Origin: Nitrososphaeraceae archaeon
Lineage (GTDB): Archaea; Thermoproteota; Nitrososphaeria; Nitrososphaerales; Nitrososphaeraceae
Direction of reading: 5' to 3'
DNA length: 12,844 nt
Assembly: GCA_029240395.1 (NCBI GenBank)
Contig: JAREAJ010000019.1
Location: forward strand, 1 to 12,844
Shown here: one piece after another, positions 6,107 through 12,732 of the stretch
Position numbering within the stretch: the first letter of the stretch is position 1
Layout: every line of letters begins with the position of its first letter
The notes under the pieces: model-generated
Told to the model about the DNA's origin: nothing
Databases searched by the model: none
The model's input: the letters and a program-made list of their open reading frames with translations, nothing else
Made by a program: the position numbers and the translations under genes

Positions 6107-7120
6107 TTGCGATTAACAATTATTGGGTTTGGTATTGTAGGTCAGAGTTTTGCCAAGCTTATACTAGATCGCGCATCTGAATTATACAGTGTGTATGGTG
6201 TCAATCCCCGTATAGTTGCATGCGTCGATACAAAAGGAGTTGCCATTTCTCCTGGGGGGCTTGACCTTCGGAGATTACTAGACATCAAAAAGACTAAAGG
6301 AACTGTGGGAGGGTATGATCCGGAAGGATATAAAATTAGAGAAGGCAGCATCGCAGAGCAAATTGATTGCGAGGTGATGCTAGAGCTAACCCCAACCAAT
6401 TTGCAGAACGGAGAGCCCGGGATTTCCAACATAGTAGCAGCGATGCGGTCTGGAAAACACGTCATAACAGTAAACAAGGGTCCTCTTGCACTCGCGTTCC
6501 CATCTCTAATGGAGCTCGCAGACTATAATAATGTCATGCTGCGCTTCAGCGGTACTGTCGGAGGAGGAACTCCTATCCTCGAATTTGCAAAAAAGTGTCT
6601 CAAAGGAGACAAAATAACCTCGTTTAAAGGGATACTCAACGGTACAACTAACTACATTTTAACCAAAATGGAAGAAGGTCTAGCATTCGAAACCGCGCTG
6701 AAAGACGCTCAGAATAGAGGAATTGCAGAAGCTCTTCCCCATCTGGATACAGATGGCTACGATGCGGCAGCAAAAGTTTCGATCGTCGCTAATTGGGTCA
6801 TGGGAATGAAGAAAACGATTTGCGACGTGGACAGAATCGGGATAGCCGGAGTCACTCTTAAGGACATTGAGGAGGCCCGGAAGAGGCACAATGCAATAAA
6901 GCTAATCGGAGTAGCTGAGCAAAAGAAGCTTTCTGTGAAGCCCACAGAAGTCTCAAAAATGGATCCTATATGTGTAAACGGGACGTTAAATGCAGTGACT
7001 TTTTCATCGGAACATTCTGGACAACAGACAATTATCGGACGAGGTGCAGGAGGCGTTGAAACCGCTAGCTCAGTATTGAGGGATCTTATAGAAATAAAGA
7101 ACACAATTTACGAAATATGA
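6107..7120 (+). CDS. hom: Homoserine dehydrogenase
   Basis: A 337-aa cytosolic enzyme reducing L-aspartate 4-semialdehyde to L-homoserine with NAD(P)H, on the route to threonine, methionine and isoleucine. The N-terminal Rossmann fold shows GFGIVG (7-12). NKGPLA (about 123-128), GTVGGGTPIL (149-158), and NGTTNYILTKM (from 178) are family signatures. The active-site block reads E208-A-L-P...D214...D219-A-A-A-K223. E208, D219 and K223 correspond to catalytic/substrate residues of the family; the usual Asp two residues after the Glu (EADP) is Leu210 here. There is no C-terminal ACT domain and no fused aspartokinase, so this is the short archaeal form. The TTG start is set by the Rossmann strand MRLTIIG. 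No aspartokinase, homoserine kinase or threonine synthase gene is adjacent. Confidence 0.93.
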   Translation: MRLTIIGFGIVGQSFAKLILDRASELYSVYGVNPRIVACVDTKGVAISPGGLDLRRLLDIKKTKGTVGGYDPEGYKIREGSIAEQIDCEVMLELTPTNLQNGEPGISNIVAAMRSGKHVITVNKGPLALAFPSLMELADYNNVMLRFSGTVGGGTPILEFAKKCLKGDKITSFKGILNGTTNYILTKMEEGLAFETALKDAQNRGIAEALPHLDTDGYDAAAKVSIVANWVMGMKKTICDVDRIGIAGVTLKDIEEARKRHNAIKLIGVAEQKKLSVKPTEVSKMDPICVNGTLNAVTFSSEHSGQQTIIGRGAGGVETASSVLRDLIEIKNTIYEI

Positions 7121-7137
7121 TATGCATCGAGCTGTGA

Positions 7138-7353
7138 GTGGTTTTCTATAAAGGCTGCTACCCCATTAAAATTTCCTCCGACAACAACATCGTTGTGGCT
7201 GTCATTAGACACGATGTCCCTGAAGCATAAGCATACCTTGCACTCGATAATCACGGTTTCCGAGTCATGTTTTTATCTCAAGGTGCGGTAACGTACGCAA
7301 TATTGAAGAGATTATTTCAAGGGGCCCCCTCGAGAGCGTTTCGTTCTCGGTAA
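7138..7353 (+). pseudogene. Possible remnant of a small gene interrupted by TAA
   Basis: From GTG 7138 a 30-codon frame reads protein-like (SSDNNIVVAVIRHDVPEA) up to TAA 7228. The same frame then stays open for 40 more codons with similarly natural sequence (AYLALDNHGFRVMFLSQG). The two pieces together look like one alpha/beta domain of about 71 residues broken by a stop. I cannot name the family, and 40 open codons are not statistically unusual, so this may be chance. A TATA-like TCTATAAAGG at 7145-7154 lies inside the frame. Confidence 0.25.
7331..7349 (+). other. Hairpin in the spacer before endA
   Basis: CGAGAGCG-TTT-CGTTCTCG forms an 8-bp stem (one G-U pair) with a 3-nt loop. It follows a GGGGCCCC palindrome (7321-7328). 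No poly-U run follows. It lies at the end of the possible remnant at 7138-7353. The rest of the 415-bp spacer (7121-7535) shows no further gene. Confidence 0.35.
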
Positions 7354-7503
7354 ACTGAAAAGCATTCTAGACAAACACCTCACTGCAACACTATAAGTCC
7401 ATGCCACTTGTCTATCTCGTTAATAGCATATTGCAGGAATTTCTACGTAATAAGGGGTATTGAGTGAACGTGTAGTTGAAAATCGAGCGTTTGAATAAGG
7501 CAA

Positions 7504-7513
7504 GTATATAAAT
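7504..7513 (+). promoter_or_regulatory. TATA box of endA
   Basis: GTATATAAAT is centred about 27 bases before the GTG start at 7536, predicting a leaderless transcript. It is the clearest TATA box in the window. Confidence 0.65.
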
Positions 7514-7535
7514 GCATAGAGGCAATGGCAGTTAA

Positions 7536-8135
7536 GTGTCGAGACGTTTAAGGTCCAATGACAACATTTCCCCTGAAAATGTAGCACAATCAATCGACGG
7601 CGTTTTAGTTGGGAATAGAATAGTAGTGTGGGATATAGAAAGCTCTCGCCTATTGTTTGGGAATGGCTATTTTGGGAAACCGATGGGTATAGCAAAACCC
7701 AAAGGAACTCAGTTTAGCCATCCGCTCATCCTAGATCTCATGGAGGGATATTATCTCTCCTTGAAATTAAAACTCATATTACATACAAATGACGGCAAGC
7801 CATTGTCCGTGTTAGATATTAAATCAATCTGTAGAAAACAATACGAAGGATTTGATACAAAATATTTAGTTTTCCATGACTTAAGAGATAGAGGCTACGT
7901 AGTCTCTCCTGGTATTAAGTTTGGTTGCGATTTTGCTGTTTATGAACATGGCCCCGGAATTGATCACGCTCCTTACTTGGTTCAAGTCTGCAAACCGCAC
8001 TTTGATCTAACAGCGACATCAATAGTACTCGCTGGCAGGCTTGCAACAACAGTAAAGAAGCAGTTTATAATAGCAATTCCTAAGCCAATCGAGAAAAAGG
8101 TTGAGTTCATTGGATTCGATTGGTGGCGTGCATGA
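7536..8135 (+). CDS. endA: tRNA-splicing endonuclease
   Basis: A 199-aa homologue of archaeal EndA, which cuts bulge-helix-bulge motifs to release tRNA (and rRNA) introns, leaving 2',3'-cyclic phosphate ends for RtcB. An N-terminal alpha/beta domain (about 20-90) precedes the catalytic domain (about 95-199). The catalytic block reads KFGCDFAVYEHGPGIDHAPY, placing the catalytic Tyr at Y136 and His at H144; the Lys is K174 or K175 in TVKKQF. The length suits a single-unit subunit (alpha type) rather than the fused euryarchaeal form. The loop YFGKPMGIAKPKG (45-57) is Lys-rich; crenarchaeal subunits carry a Lys-containing loop in this general region tied to broad substrate range, but I could not align it. 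GTG start fits the leaderless promoter. The doubly interrupted tRNA-Trp in this window is an obvious substrate. Confidence 0.93.
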   Translation: MSRRLRSNDNISPENVAQSIDGVLVGNRIVVWDIESSRLLFGNGYFGKPMGIAKPKGTQFSHPLILDLMEGYYLSLKLKLILHTNDGKPLSVLDIKSICRKQYEGFDTKYLVFHDLRDRGYVVSPGIKFGCDFAVYEHGPGIDHAPYLVQVCKPHFDLTATSIVLAGRLATTVKKQFIIAIPKPIEKKVEFIGFDWWRA

Positions 8136-8171
8136 TCTGTAGATTTATTGAATTATCAGTAGAAGAGGGCC

Positions 8172-8807
8172 TCAATCAAGCGACTGCATTACGGTTTGCA
8201 CTTTTTCCTTATTTTGCGGTAGATCGAATCCAACAAAGTTTTCTCCTGAAATAGTCAACACCGTGGACAACTTGTCCGAACCGTGAGTAAGCCATCCTTT
8301 ATACCTTATGGAGTTTTTCACTATGTCGATAATGCTAGGTTTTTTTTCATCTACTTCGTCATAGCAAGAAAGTATTTCGCCAAACTTCACTTCTGACTGT
8401 TTATTGAATTTAGTTAGATAGTAGACGAAGACTGCAGTTTTTTCGTAGTGGTTAGCAGGTCTCTTTTTATTATAAAATTCCCTTAAACCAACCTTATCAC
8501 TTCCTGCTTTCAAATCCACTGGTATAGGAGGCAGAACCATGTGCTGTCTGGTTAGATGTTTGTTGTTGGTTTTTACGGCATGCAAGCCGACCGTCGTCCT
8601 AGATTCATCTCGTTCAAGCATCCTGTCAGTATTTCTTCCATCTTCATTTCTCATCCTGCCGATTCTCTTCACCATAGCTTCCTGTATTGCTGATTTGCAT
8701 ATTTCCTCAAATTTTTCTAGATGTCTTTCAACAAACGTACTGCTTCCTTCTATCTCTACTATGCCTTCTCTAACATTTATCTTGAATTTGGCTTCAGAAG
8801 GGGTCAT
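8172..8807 (-). CDS. Conserved-looking archaeal protein of unknown function
   Basis: A 211-aa soluble protein that I do not assign to a named family. Residues about 3-40 (KFKINVREGIVEIEGSSTFV) look like a small beta-hairpin module followed by a helix, a pattern I associate with uncharacterised archaeal proteins. A charged, probably disordered linker (about 50-95) leads to a C-terminal domain (about 105-211) with LREFYNKKRPANHYEKTAV, IDIVKNSIRYKGWLTH and LTISGENFVGFDLP. This resembles a winged-helix-like module with a terminal 'LT..Ge..V...LP' wing. ATG 8807 is chosen over GTG 8819 because TTAATTAG (8838-8831) lies about 27 bases upstream, as in leaderless genes here. It is convergent with endA, 36 bp apart. 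DNA or protein binding is a guess. Confidence 0.72.
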   Translation of the reverse strand: MTPSEAKFKINVREGIVEIEGSSTFVERHLEKFEEICKSAIQEAMVKRIGRMRNEDGRNTDRMLERDESRTTVGLHAVKTNNKHLTRQHMVLPPIPVDLKAGSDKVGLREFYNKKRPANHYEKTAVFVYYLTKFNKQSEVKFGEILSCYDEVDEKKPSIIDIVKNSIRYKGWLTHGSDKLSTVLTISGENFVGFDLPQNKEKVQTVMQSLD

Positions 8808-9148
8808 TAGACTAACCACTCTTCAGACTCTAATTAACCTGTCGGTACAATACGGTAGTGCTGCTTCTCTAAATTGTATTGATAGCAAATATTTGATTGG
8901 TGCTACTCAGATAGCAAGCAGCCTGGATAAACCAAATAGATCCTCCTCTTAAACCTTATGGTGAGTAGGAGAAGTTTGTACAAAAATTATCTACGAGATG
9001 TAAGCTAGCGAACGAAAAAAGAATCAGCGTTCAGATTAAAGAATGAAATTGAATAACATGACTATACTTCTATAGAATAAAATAATGCATGAGTATTTTG
9101 GACTTAGTCGAAAGTTAACTTTAATAATATACAAAATGCTCATATGCC
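8808..9148. other. Divergent intergenic region
   Basis: The 340 bp separate the start of the unknown protein (minus) from the tandem SDR gene (plus). TATA candidates are TTAATTAG (8838-8831, minus) and TTTAATAATATAC (9120-9131, plus). An AGGAGG-like run on the minus strand near 8940-8946 precedes only an 11-codon frame. The longer plus-strand open frame through 8539-8952 is the complement of the minus-strand gene. No RNA gene was recognised. Confidence 0.4.
9120..9131 (+). promoter_or_regulatory. TATA box of the tandem SDR gene
   Basis: TTTAATAATATAC is centred about 24 bases before ATG 9149, so the mRNA is probably leaderless or nearly so. Confidence 0.55.
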
Positions 9149-10954
9149 ATGGAAAAGCAGGCTCTTCGGTCATACTCTAGTCTCAGTAACAAGGTCGTTT
9201 TAATTACTGGCAGTGGCACAGGAATTGGCCAGTCAATTGCTAAGAAATTCGCAGAAAATGGCGCAAGCATCATCATTATGGGCAGAAGGAAGGAGCCACT
9301 TGAGCAAACAACAACAATATTAAACGGAATTATTGCAGACAATGGCTTGTCTGCTCGAGTAAAATCTTTTTCCGGAATTGATGTTGCAGACGAGACAGGA
9401 ATCAACAATATGTTGAAACAGATAGCAGAAGAATTCGGTCGTATTGATATTGTGGTTAATAACGCAGGCGTGTCGGGACCAGTGAAAGCATTTACTAATG
9501 CCAATTTCACTGAGTTTAAAGATTGTGTTGCTATTCACCTTACAGGCACCTTTTGGACTTCTCGACAGTGTATACCTTTGATGGGCCAAAATGCCAAGAT
9601 AATTACGATATCCACATTTTTTAGCGAAGAAAATCGGTACGAGCAGAGACCATATAGATTTAGAACGCCTTACACAGCTGCTCAGGGGGCTAAAAATAGG
9701 CTCGCTGAGGCCTTAGCTTGGGAACTGACGGACAAGGGTATCAAGTCTATTGCAACCAACCCGGGACCAGTTCACTCTGACAGAATATACAAAACTGTCT
9801 ATCCGAAGGCTGCAGCCGAATTCTTGAGGATCAGCGGGTATTCGGGGCTTTCACCTTCACAAACAGAATATGCCTGTACCAAATTACTGCCATTACTTGG
9901 AGAAGATAATGCTGTAGTTTTATCTGCAATAAATGAAACCGCTCAGCAACTAAGCTCAGGTCGGGACAGCTCACTGGATCCCGCGTACCTTGTTCAAGTG
10001 TTGTCCGGACTATTAAGTAAAATACAGGAAATAGCAGAAAAGATACAAGCTAATACCAAGAACATGATTGTGGACAGCGAATTCCTTACACAGGAAGACG
10101 TCGCTGACATTGTGTTGAACCTGTGTGATGAAAAGATATCTGCACTAATAAATGGAAGAATTGTTCCCAGCGATCGGGTTTTCTATCCAGTCCGACCATT
10201 AGTAAGAACTTCCCTCGATGACAACTCTTCGTCTTTACGTATTGAGGAAAAAGTTGTTATTCTTTTGGGAAATCCCTCAAATGCTAAGGATTTGGATCGT
10301 CTAAAAAACTTAGCAAATGCTTTAAGGGTTGAAGGAGTAAGGAATTTGACGATTTTCCTGCATAGTTGTAACTTGCCATTCAAATTTGAGAGCTTTTCTT
10401 ATGAAATGTTTAACCTGAATGATGAGGAACAAATTGGATATAAATTCCAGCAGGTGGCCAAGAAATACGGATCCATTGACTCTGTAGTCTATATGACTGG
10501 TAATTACGACTATGAACGGTCACTCTTGTCCCTCAGCAGAAAAGAATGGGATTCCCTCGTTGAACAGTTTATTAATATCCCAGCGTTGGTGACCAAGGAA
10601 TCGGTAAATGCTATGTGTCCAGGCGCAGTACTAGACCCTCCACGATATAAGAATTCTAACGGAAGGGTTATCATAGTAGGTCCTGAGAGTCCCGCGGGGG
10701 CGAAAATCTCTGGTCTTGTCAGAGCGAGGTCAGAAGTTTTTCGGGGTGCCTTAAGACCGTTTGCGGCAACAGTCAACCAAGAGCTCTTCGAGGTATTAGG
10801 TTCGAATATCAGGCTATTTCTTATACTTCCGGGGACAATAGCGGGATCCGGGTCAGACGCACAAAGGCTCCATCGTTCTGCGGCACAGATAATTTCTGGC
10901 CATGTAGGAAACAATGGTGATGCAATATTTTATATAGACGAAGTAAAAAAATGA
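9149..10954 (+). CDS. Tandem SDR protein, homologue of the reductase half of malonyl-CoA reductase (candidate malonic semialdehyde reductase)
   Basis: A 601-aa protein with two short-chain dehydrogenase/reductase domains. Domain 1 (about 14-345) has TGSGTGIG (20-27), GRRK after strand 2 (45-48, suggesting NADPH), NNAG (104-107) and ISTFFSEENRY (S155). It also has NPGPVHSDRIYKTVYP and QEDVADIVLNLC. Domain 2 (about 355-600) lacks the glycine motif and YxxxK and is probably structural. From memory, the N-terminal half of Chloroflexus Mcr has the same order of motifs (STIFS, PGPIESDRI, GDVADAAVFLA, then a degenerate second SDR); that half reduces malonic semialdehyde to 3-hydroxypropionate. A helical insert (about 235-310) is extra here. 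Y175-T-A-A-Q179 has Gln where the catalytic Lys is expected. The aldehyde-forming half of Mcr is absent. A role in the 3-hydroxypropionate/4-hydroxybutyrate cycle is inference. Confidence 0.8.
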   Translation: MEKQALRSYSSLSNKVVLITGSGTGIGQSIAKKFAENGASIIIMGRRKEPLEQTTTILNGIIADNGLSARVKSFSGIDVADETGINNMLKQIAEEFGRIDIVVNNAGVSGPVKAFTNANFTEFKDCVAIHLTGTFWTSRQCIPLMGQNAKIITISTFFSEENRYEQRPYRFRTPYTAAQGAKNRLAEALAWELTDKGIKSIATNPGPVHSDRIYKTVYPKAAAEFLRISGYSGLSPSQTEYACTKLLPLLGEDNAVVLSAINETAQQLSSGRDSSLDPAYLVQVLSGLLSKIQEIAEKIQANTKNMIVDSEFLTQEDVADIVLNLCDEKISALINGRIVPSDRVFYPVRPLVRTSLDDNSSSLRIEEKVVILLGNPSNAKDLDRLKNLANALRVEGVRNLTIFLHSCNLPFKFESFSYEMFNLNDEEQIGYKFQQVAKKYGSIDSVVYMTGNYDYERSLLSLSRKEWDSLVEQFINIPALVTKESVNAMCPGAVLDPPRYKNSNGRVIIVGPESPAGAKISGLVRARSEVFRGALRPFAATVNQELFEVLGSNIRLFLILPGTIAGSGSDAQRLHRSAAQIISGHVGNNGDAIFYIDEVKK

Positions 10955-11129
10955 CGTATATTATAATAAGTGAACTAAGTATAACCATTAATTCTGACGG
11001 ACTCCAACTTGCAGCGTTACTCGGACCGGGTTTTGCTGTTCTGTACAGTTTCTTCTACTGTGACGATTTAATTTTCATCCCGTCAATGTCAAGGCAATTT
11101 TGGGAACCGCATCAACGTGGCGGGTAACG
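10955..11129. other. Convergent intergenic spacer
   Basis: This A/T-rich spacer lies between the ends of the tandem SDR gene and the TRAM gene. T-rich patches on the plus strand (around 11036-11052 and 11067-11073) could end SDR transcription. No gene was recognised. Confidence 0.35.
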
Positions 11130-11158
11130 AATAAAACAAAAATGTAGTTAGCGACTAC
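11130..11158 (-). terminator. Hairpin plus U-tract after the TRAM gene
   Basis: On the minus strand, about 30 bases after the TRAM stop, GTAGT-CGCTA-ACTAC forms a 5-bp hairpin. It is followed by ATTTTTGTTTTATT. The T-rich run alone fits archaeal termination, where FttA acts on U-rich RNA; the hairpin is a bonus. Confidence 0.5.
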
Positions 11159-11188
11159 TTCAACGACCATGCCTTGCTCTAAAATTTG

Positions 11189-11461
11189 TTACGAAGACTG
11201 ATCAGATGCTTCGCCCGTAATACTTTCCTTCGGTTGACCGTCGATAATTTCGGCAGTGGCGAATCTGTTGCCTACCTGGGTTATTCTGATTTTTGCATTC
11301 TGGCCAACCTTTCCGTCCTTGACAAAAATAACAAAGCCTTGAATTCTTGCTATACCTTCGCCCTTCCTGCTTATTTCAGTTATTTGTACGTCATATTCTT
11401 TTCCTGTCTCTACAGGTTTTGGACCGAAGCTATCGTTCCTTCTGAATCCTCCATCACTCAT
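11189..11461 (-). CDS. Stand-alone TRAM-domain RNA-binding protein
   Basis: A 90-aa protein with a single TRAM domain (about 18-75). It opens with PVETGKEYDVQITEISRKGE and continues GIARIQGFVIFVKDG and VGQNAKIRITQVGNRFA, the five-stranded OB-like barrel seen in TrmA/MiaB-type enzymes. The N-terminal tail is Gly/Arg-containing (SDGGFRRND) and the C-terminal tail is polar. Free-standing TRAM proteins are abundant in archaea; some act as RNA chaperones, comparable to bacterial cold-shock proteins. The ATG start is supported by TATATAAA upstream. The gene stands alone, with its own probable terminator. Confidence 0.92.
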   Translation of the reverse strand: MSDGGFRRNDSFGPKPVETGKEYDVQITEISRKGEGIARIQGFVIFVKDGKVGQNAKIRITQVGNRFATAEIIDGQPKESITGEASDQSS

Positions 11462-11469
11462 TCTTAATA

Positions 11470-11504
11470 CCTTGATCCAAGGACAAACAAAACCCTATAT
11501 AAAC
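11470..11504 (-). promoter_or_regulatory. TRAM gene promoter with 13-bp palindrome at the predicted start site
   Basis: GTTTATATAG (11504-11495 on the minus strand) is a strong TATA box, predicting a start near 11474 and a leader of about 13 nt. CCTTG-ATC-CAAGG (11470-11482) is a perfect inverted repeat covering that predicted start. It could be an operator or an RNA hairpin at the 5' end. Confidence 0.55.
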
Positions 11505-11546
11505 TGTCAAAGCAATATCTGCTTAAGAATCTTAATAATTCCATAA

Positions 11547-12386
11547 TCAGGTTCCTATTCTAATCTTGTTACCACACATTCTTCTGAGACATTCAATTGC
11601 TGACAATGAAGCGAGAAAGCTTGTCCGGGGGTTGGAGGGACTCGGAACATTCCGAACCATTATCGAGATTTCTCCAAACTTACCTATCGCGGTAATTTTA
11701 TGTTCGTTCCGTGTTGCACGAGGATCTGCAATTACTCTTACCCTAGTATTCCTAGCCCCTCGCCCTGCCAAGCTAAGTACCATAGCAACATTGATGTTCG
11801 AAGGAAACATCGTGGCTGCATCTATTGCGTTTCCATCGTATAGTAACGTTTTCTTCTTAATACTTTCCGGTTTTGTCTTTCTTAGATTAAAATATGGGGC
11901 CCCTGCAAGAGACTTTGGGTTTTTTGTGGTAGTGAGCATCACGAAATCAAGGAGATGTCTTACACTGCATATAGCATCGATACCTGCAATGGCACCCGTT
12001 GGCACATAGATATGACCATCATGCTTTGTTGCTGCGTTGTATAGCGCATGAACCAAGTGAGAATCAGATAACGCGCCTGTGCTCATGATCATAAGGCTTT
12101 TGTCCGACAAAACAATTTTCTTTGCATAGGCCCGAACTGCTTCCTGTGAGGCTGCTTCAACCACGATATCTGCCATTCTAAACTGCTTAGAGGAAATCAG
12201 ATCCGAAAAATTCGAAAAAGTGGCAGGATTATTGTTTATAAGGCTATCTTTCAGACTTAACGAAGCAGTAGTTATTGTATCAAATAAAAAAACTAGAGCA
12301 GCGTTCTCGACGCTTGAATTATCAATAGCAAAGGATAACTCATGACCTATCGTTCCACAACCTATTATTCCTATTTTTTTCTGCAT
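11547..12386 (-). CDS. nadX: L-aspartate dehydrogenase (NAD biosynthesis)
   Basis: A 279-aa enzyme oxidising L-aspartate to iminoaspartate, which quinolinate synthase NadA condenses with dihydroxyacetone phosphate for NAD synthesis. It replaces L-aspartate oxidase NadB without using oxygen. The Rossmann motif is GIIGCGTIG (6-14). Family blocks follow: VVEAASQEAV (75-84), STGAL (102-106), YVPTGAIAGIDAI (127-139), MFPSNINVAMVLSLAGRG (193-210), H229 near HKITAIGKFGE, and PSPSNPRTSFLASLSAI (248-264). The length is normal. The ATG directly follows a TAA (TAAATG). S30e lies 118 bp upstream on the same strand, so co-transcription is possible, though TATATCTCTTAAAA near 12440-12454 could be a separate promoter. 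NadA and NadC are not in the window. Confidence 0.93.
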   Translation of the reverse strand: MQKKIGIIGCGTIGHELSFAIDNSSVENAALVFLFDTITTASLSLKDSLINNNPATFSNFSDLISSKQFRMADIVVEAASQEAVRAYAKKIVLSDKSLMIMSTGALSDSHLVHALYNAATKHDGHIYVPTGAIAGIDAICSVRHLLDFVMLTTTKNPKSLAGAPYFNLRKTKPESIKKKTLLYDGNAIDAATMFPSNINVAMVLSLAGRGARNTRVRVIADPRATRNEHKITAIGKFGEISIMVRNVPSPSNPRTSFLASLSAIECLRRMCGNKIRIGT

Positions 12387-12504
12387 TTATAAAACACGTA
12401 CCGCGAGCCGCAAAGATTCGCTCAGTTTCAATAAAGACGGTTTTAAGAGATATACCCTAGCTTCACTAGGTTGCTTTACGAGCAAAACTTCTAAAAATGT
12501 CTCA

Positions 12505-12684
12505 TTATCTTCGTCCGGAGCGCTCGGGCTTTCTTTGACCAGGAGATCGTCTTTTTTCGAATCGCTTGATGAAGTTAGTTCTGTTGCGAATCCGAGAAAT
12601 CGGACTGATCCGCTCTCGAGCAACGATCTTTGGTGTTTGCCCTCGAACTTTTCCCGCCTTTGTTAGTGAGCCATGTGTTGGCAT
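12505..12684 (-). CDS. rps30e: Small-subunit ribosomal protein S30e
   Basis: A 59-aa, very basic protein with the S30e signature [17 protein letters not shown] at residues 4-20 and a basic C-terminal tail rich in Arg/Lys. S30e is shared by archaea and eukaryotes and absent from bacteria; it sits near the decoding region of the 30S subunit. The frame extends eight codons upstream. I choose ATG 12684 because the protein then begins MPTHGSL, as in other archaeal S30e, and CATATATT (about 12714-12707) lies about 26 bases upstream, predicting a leaderless mRNA. An overlapping frame on the same strand (12623-12387) runs through its 3' part into the gap before nadX; I do not call it. Confidence 0.9.
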   Translation of the reverse strand: MPTHGSLTKAGKVRGQTPKIVARERISPISRIRNRTNFIKRFEKRRSPGQRKPERSGRR

Positions 12685-12706
12685 ACCGTAGATGAAATTA
12701 AACCCC

Positions 12707-12714
12707 AATATATG
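12707..12714 (-). promoter_or_regulatory. TATA box of S30e
   Basis: CATATATT on the minus strand is centred about 26 bases before ATG 12684, giving a leaderless transcript. Confidence 0.55.
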
Positions 12715-12732
12715 GTTTGAGCATTGTTTATT

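Noticed and set aside
8539-8952. 137-codon plus-strand frame, hydrophobic and Ser/Leu-rich
   Set aside because: It is antisense to the 211-aa protein; the hydrophobic look comes from reading the complement of a charged protein.
11566-12009. 147-codon plus-strand frame within nadX
   Set aside because: Complement of a clear L-aspartate dehydrogenase with all family motifs.
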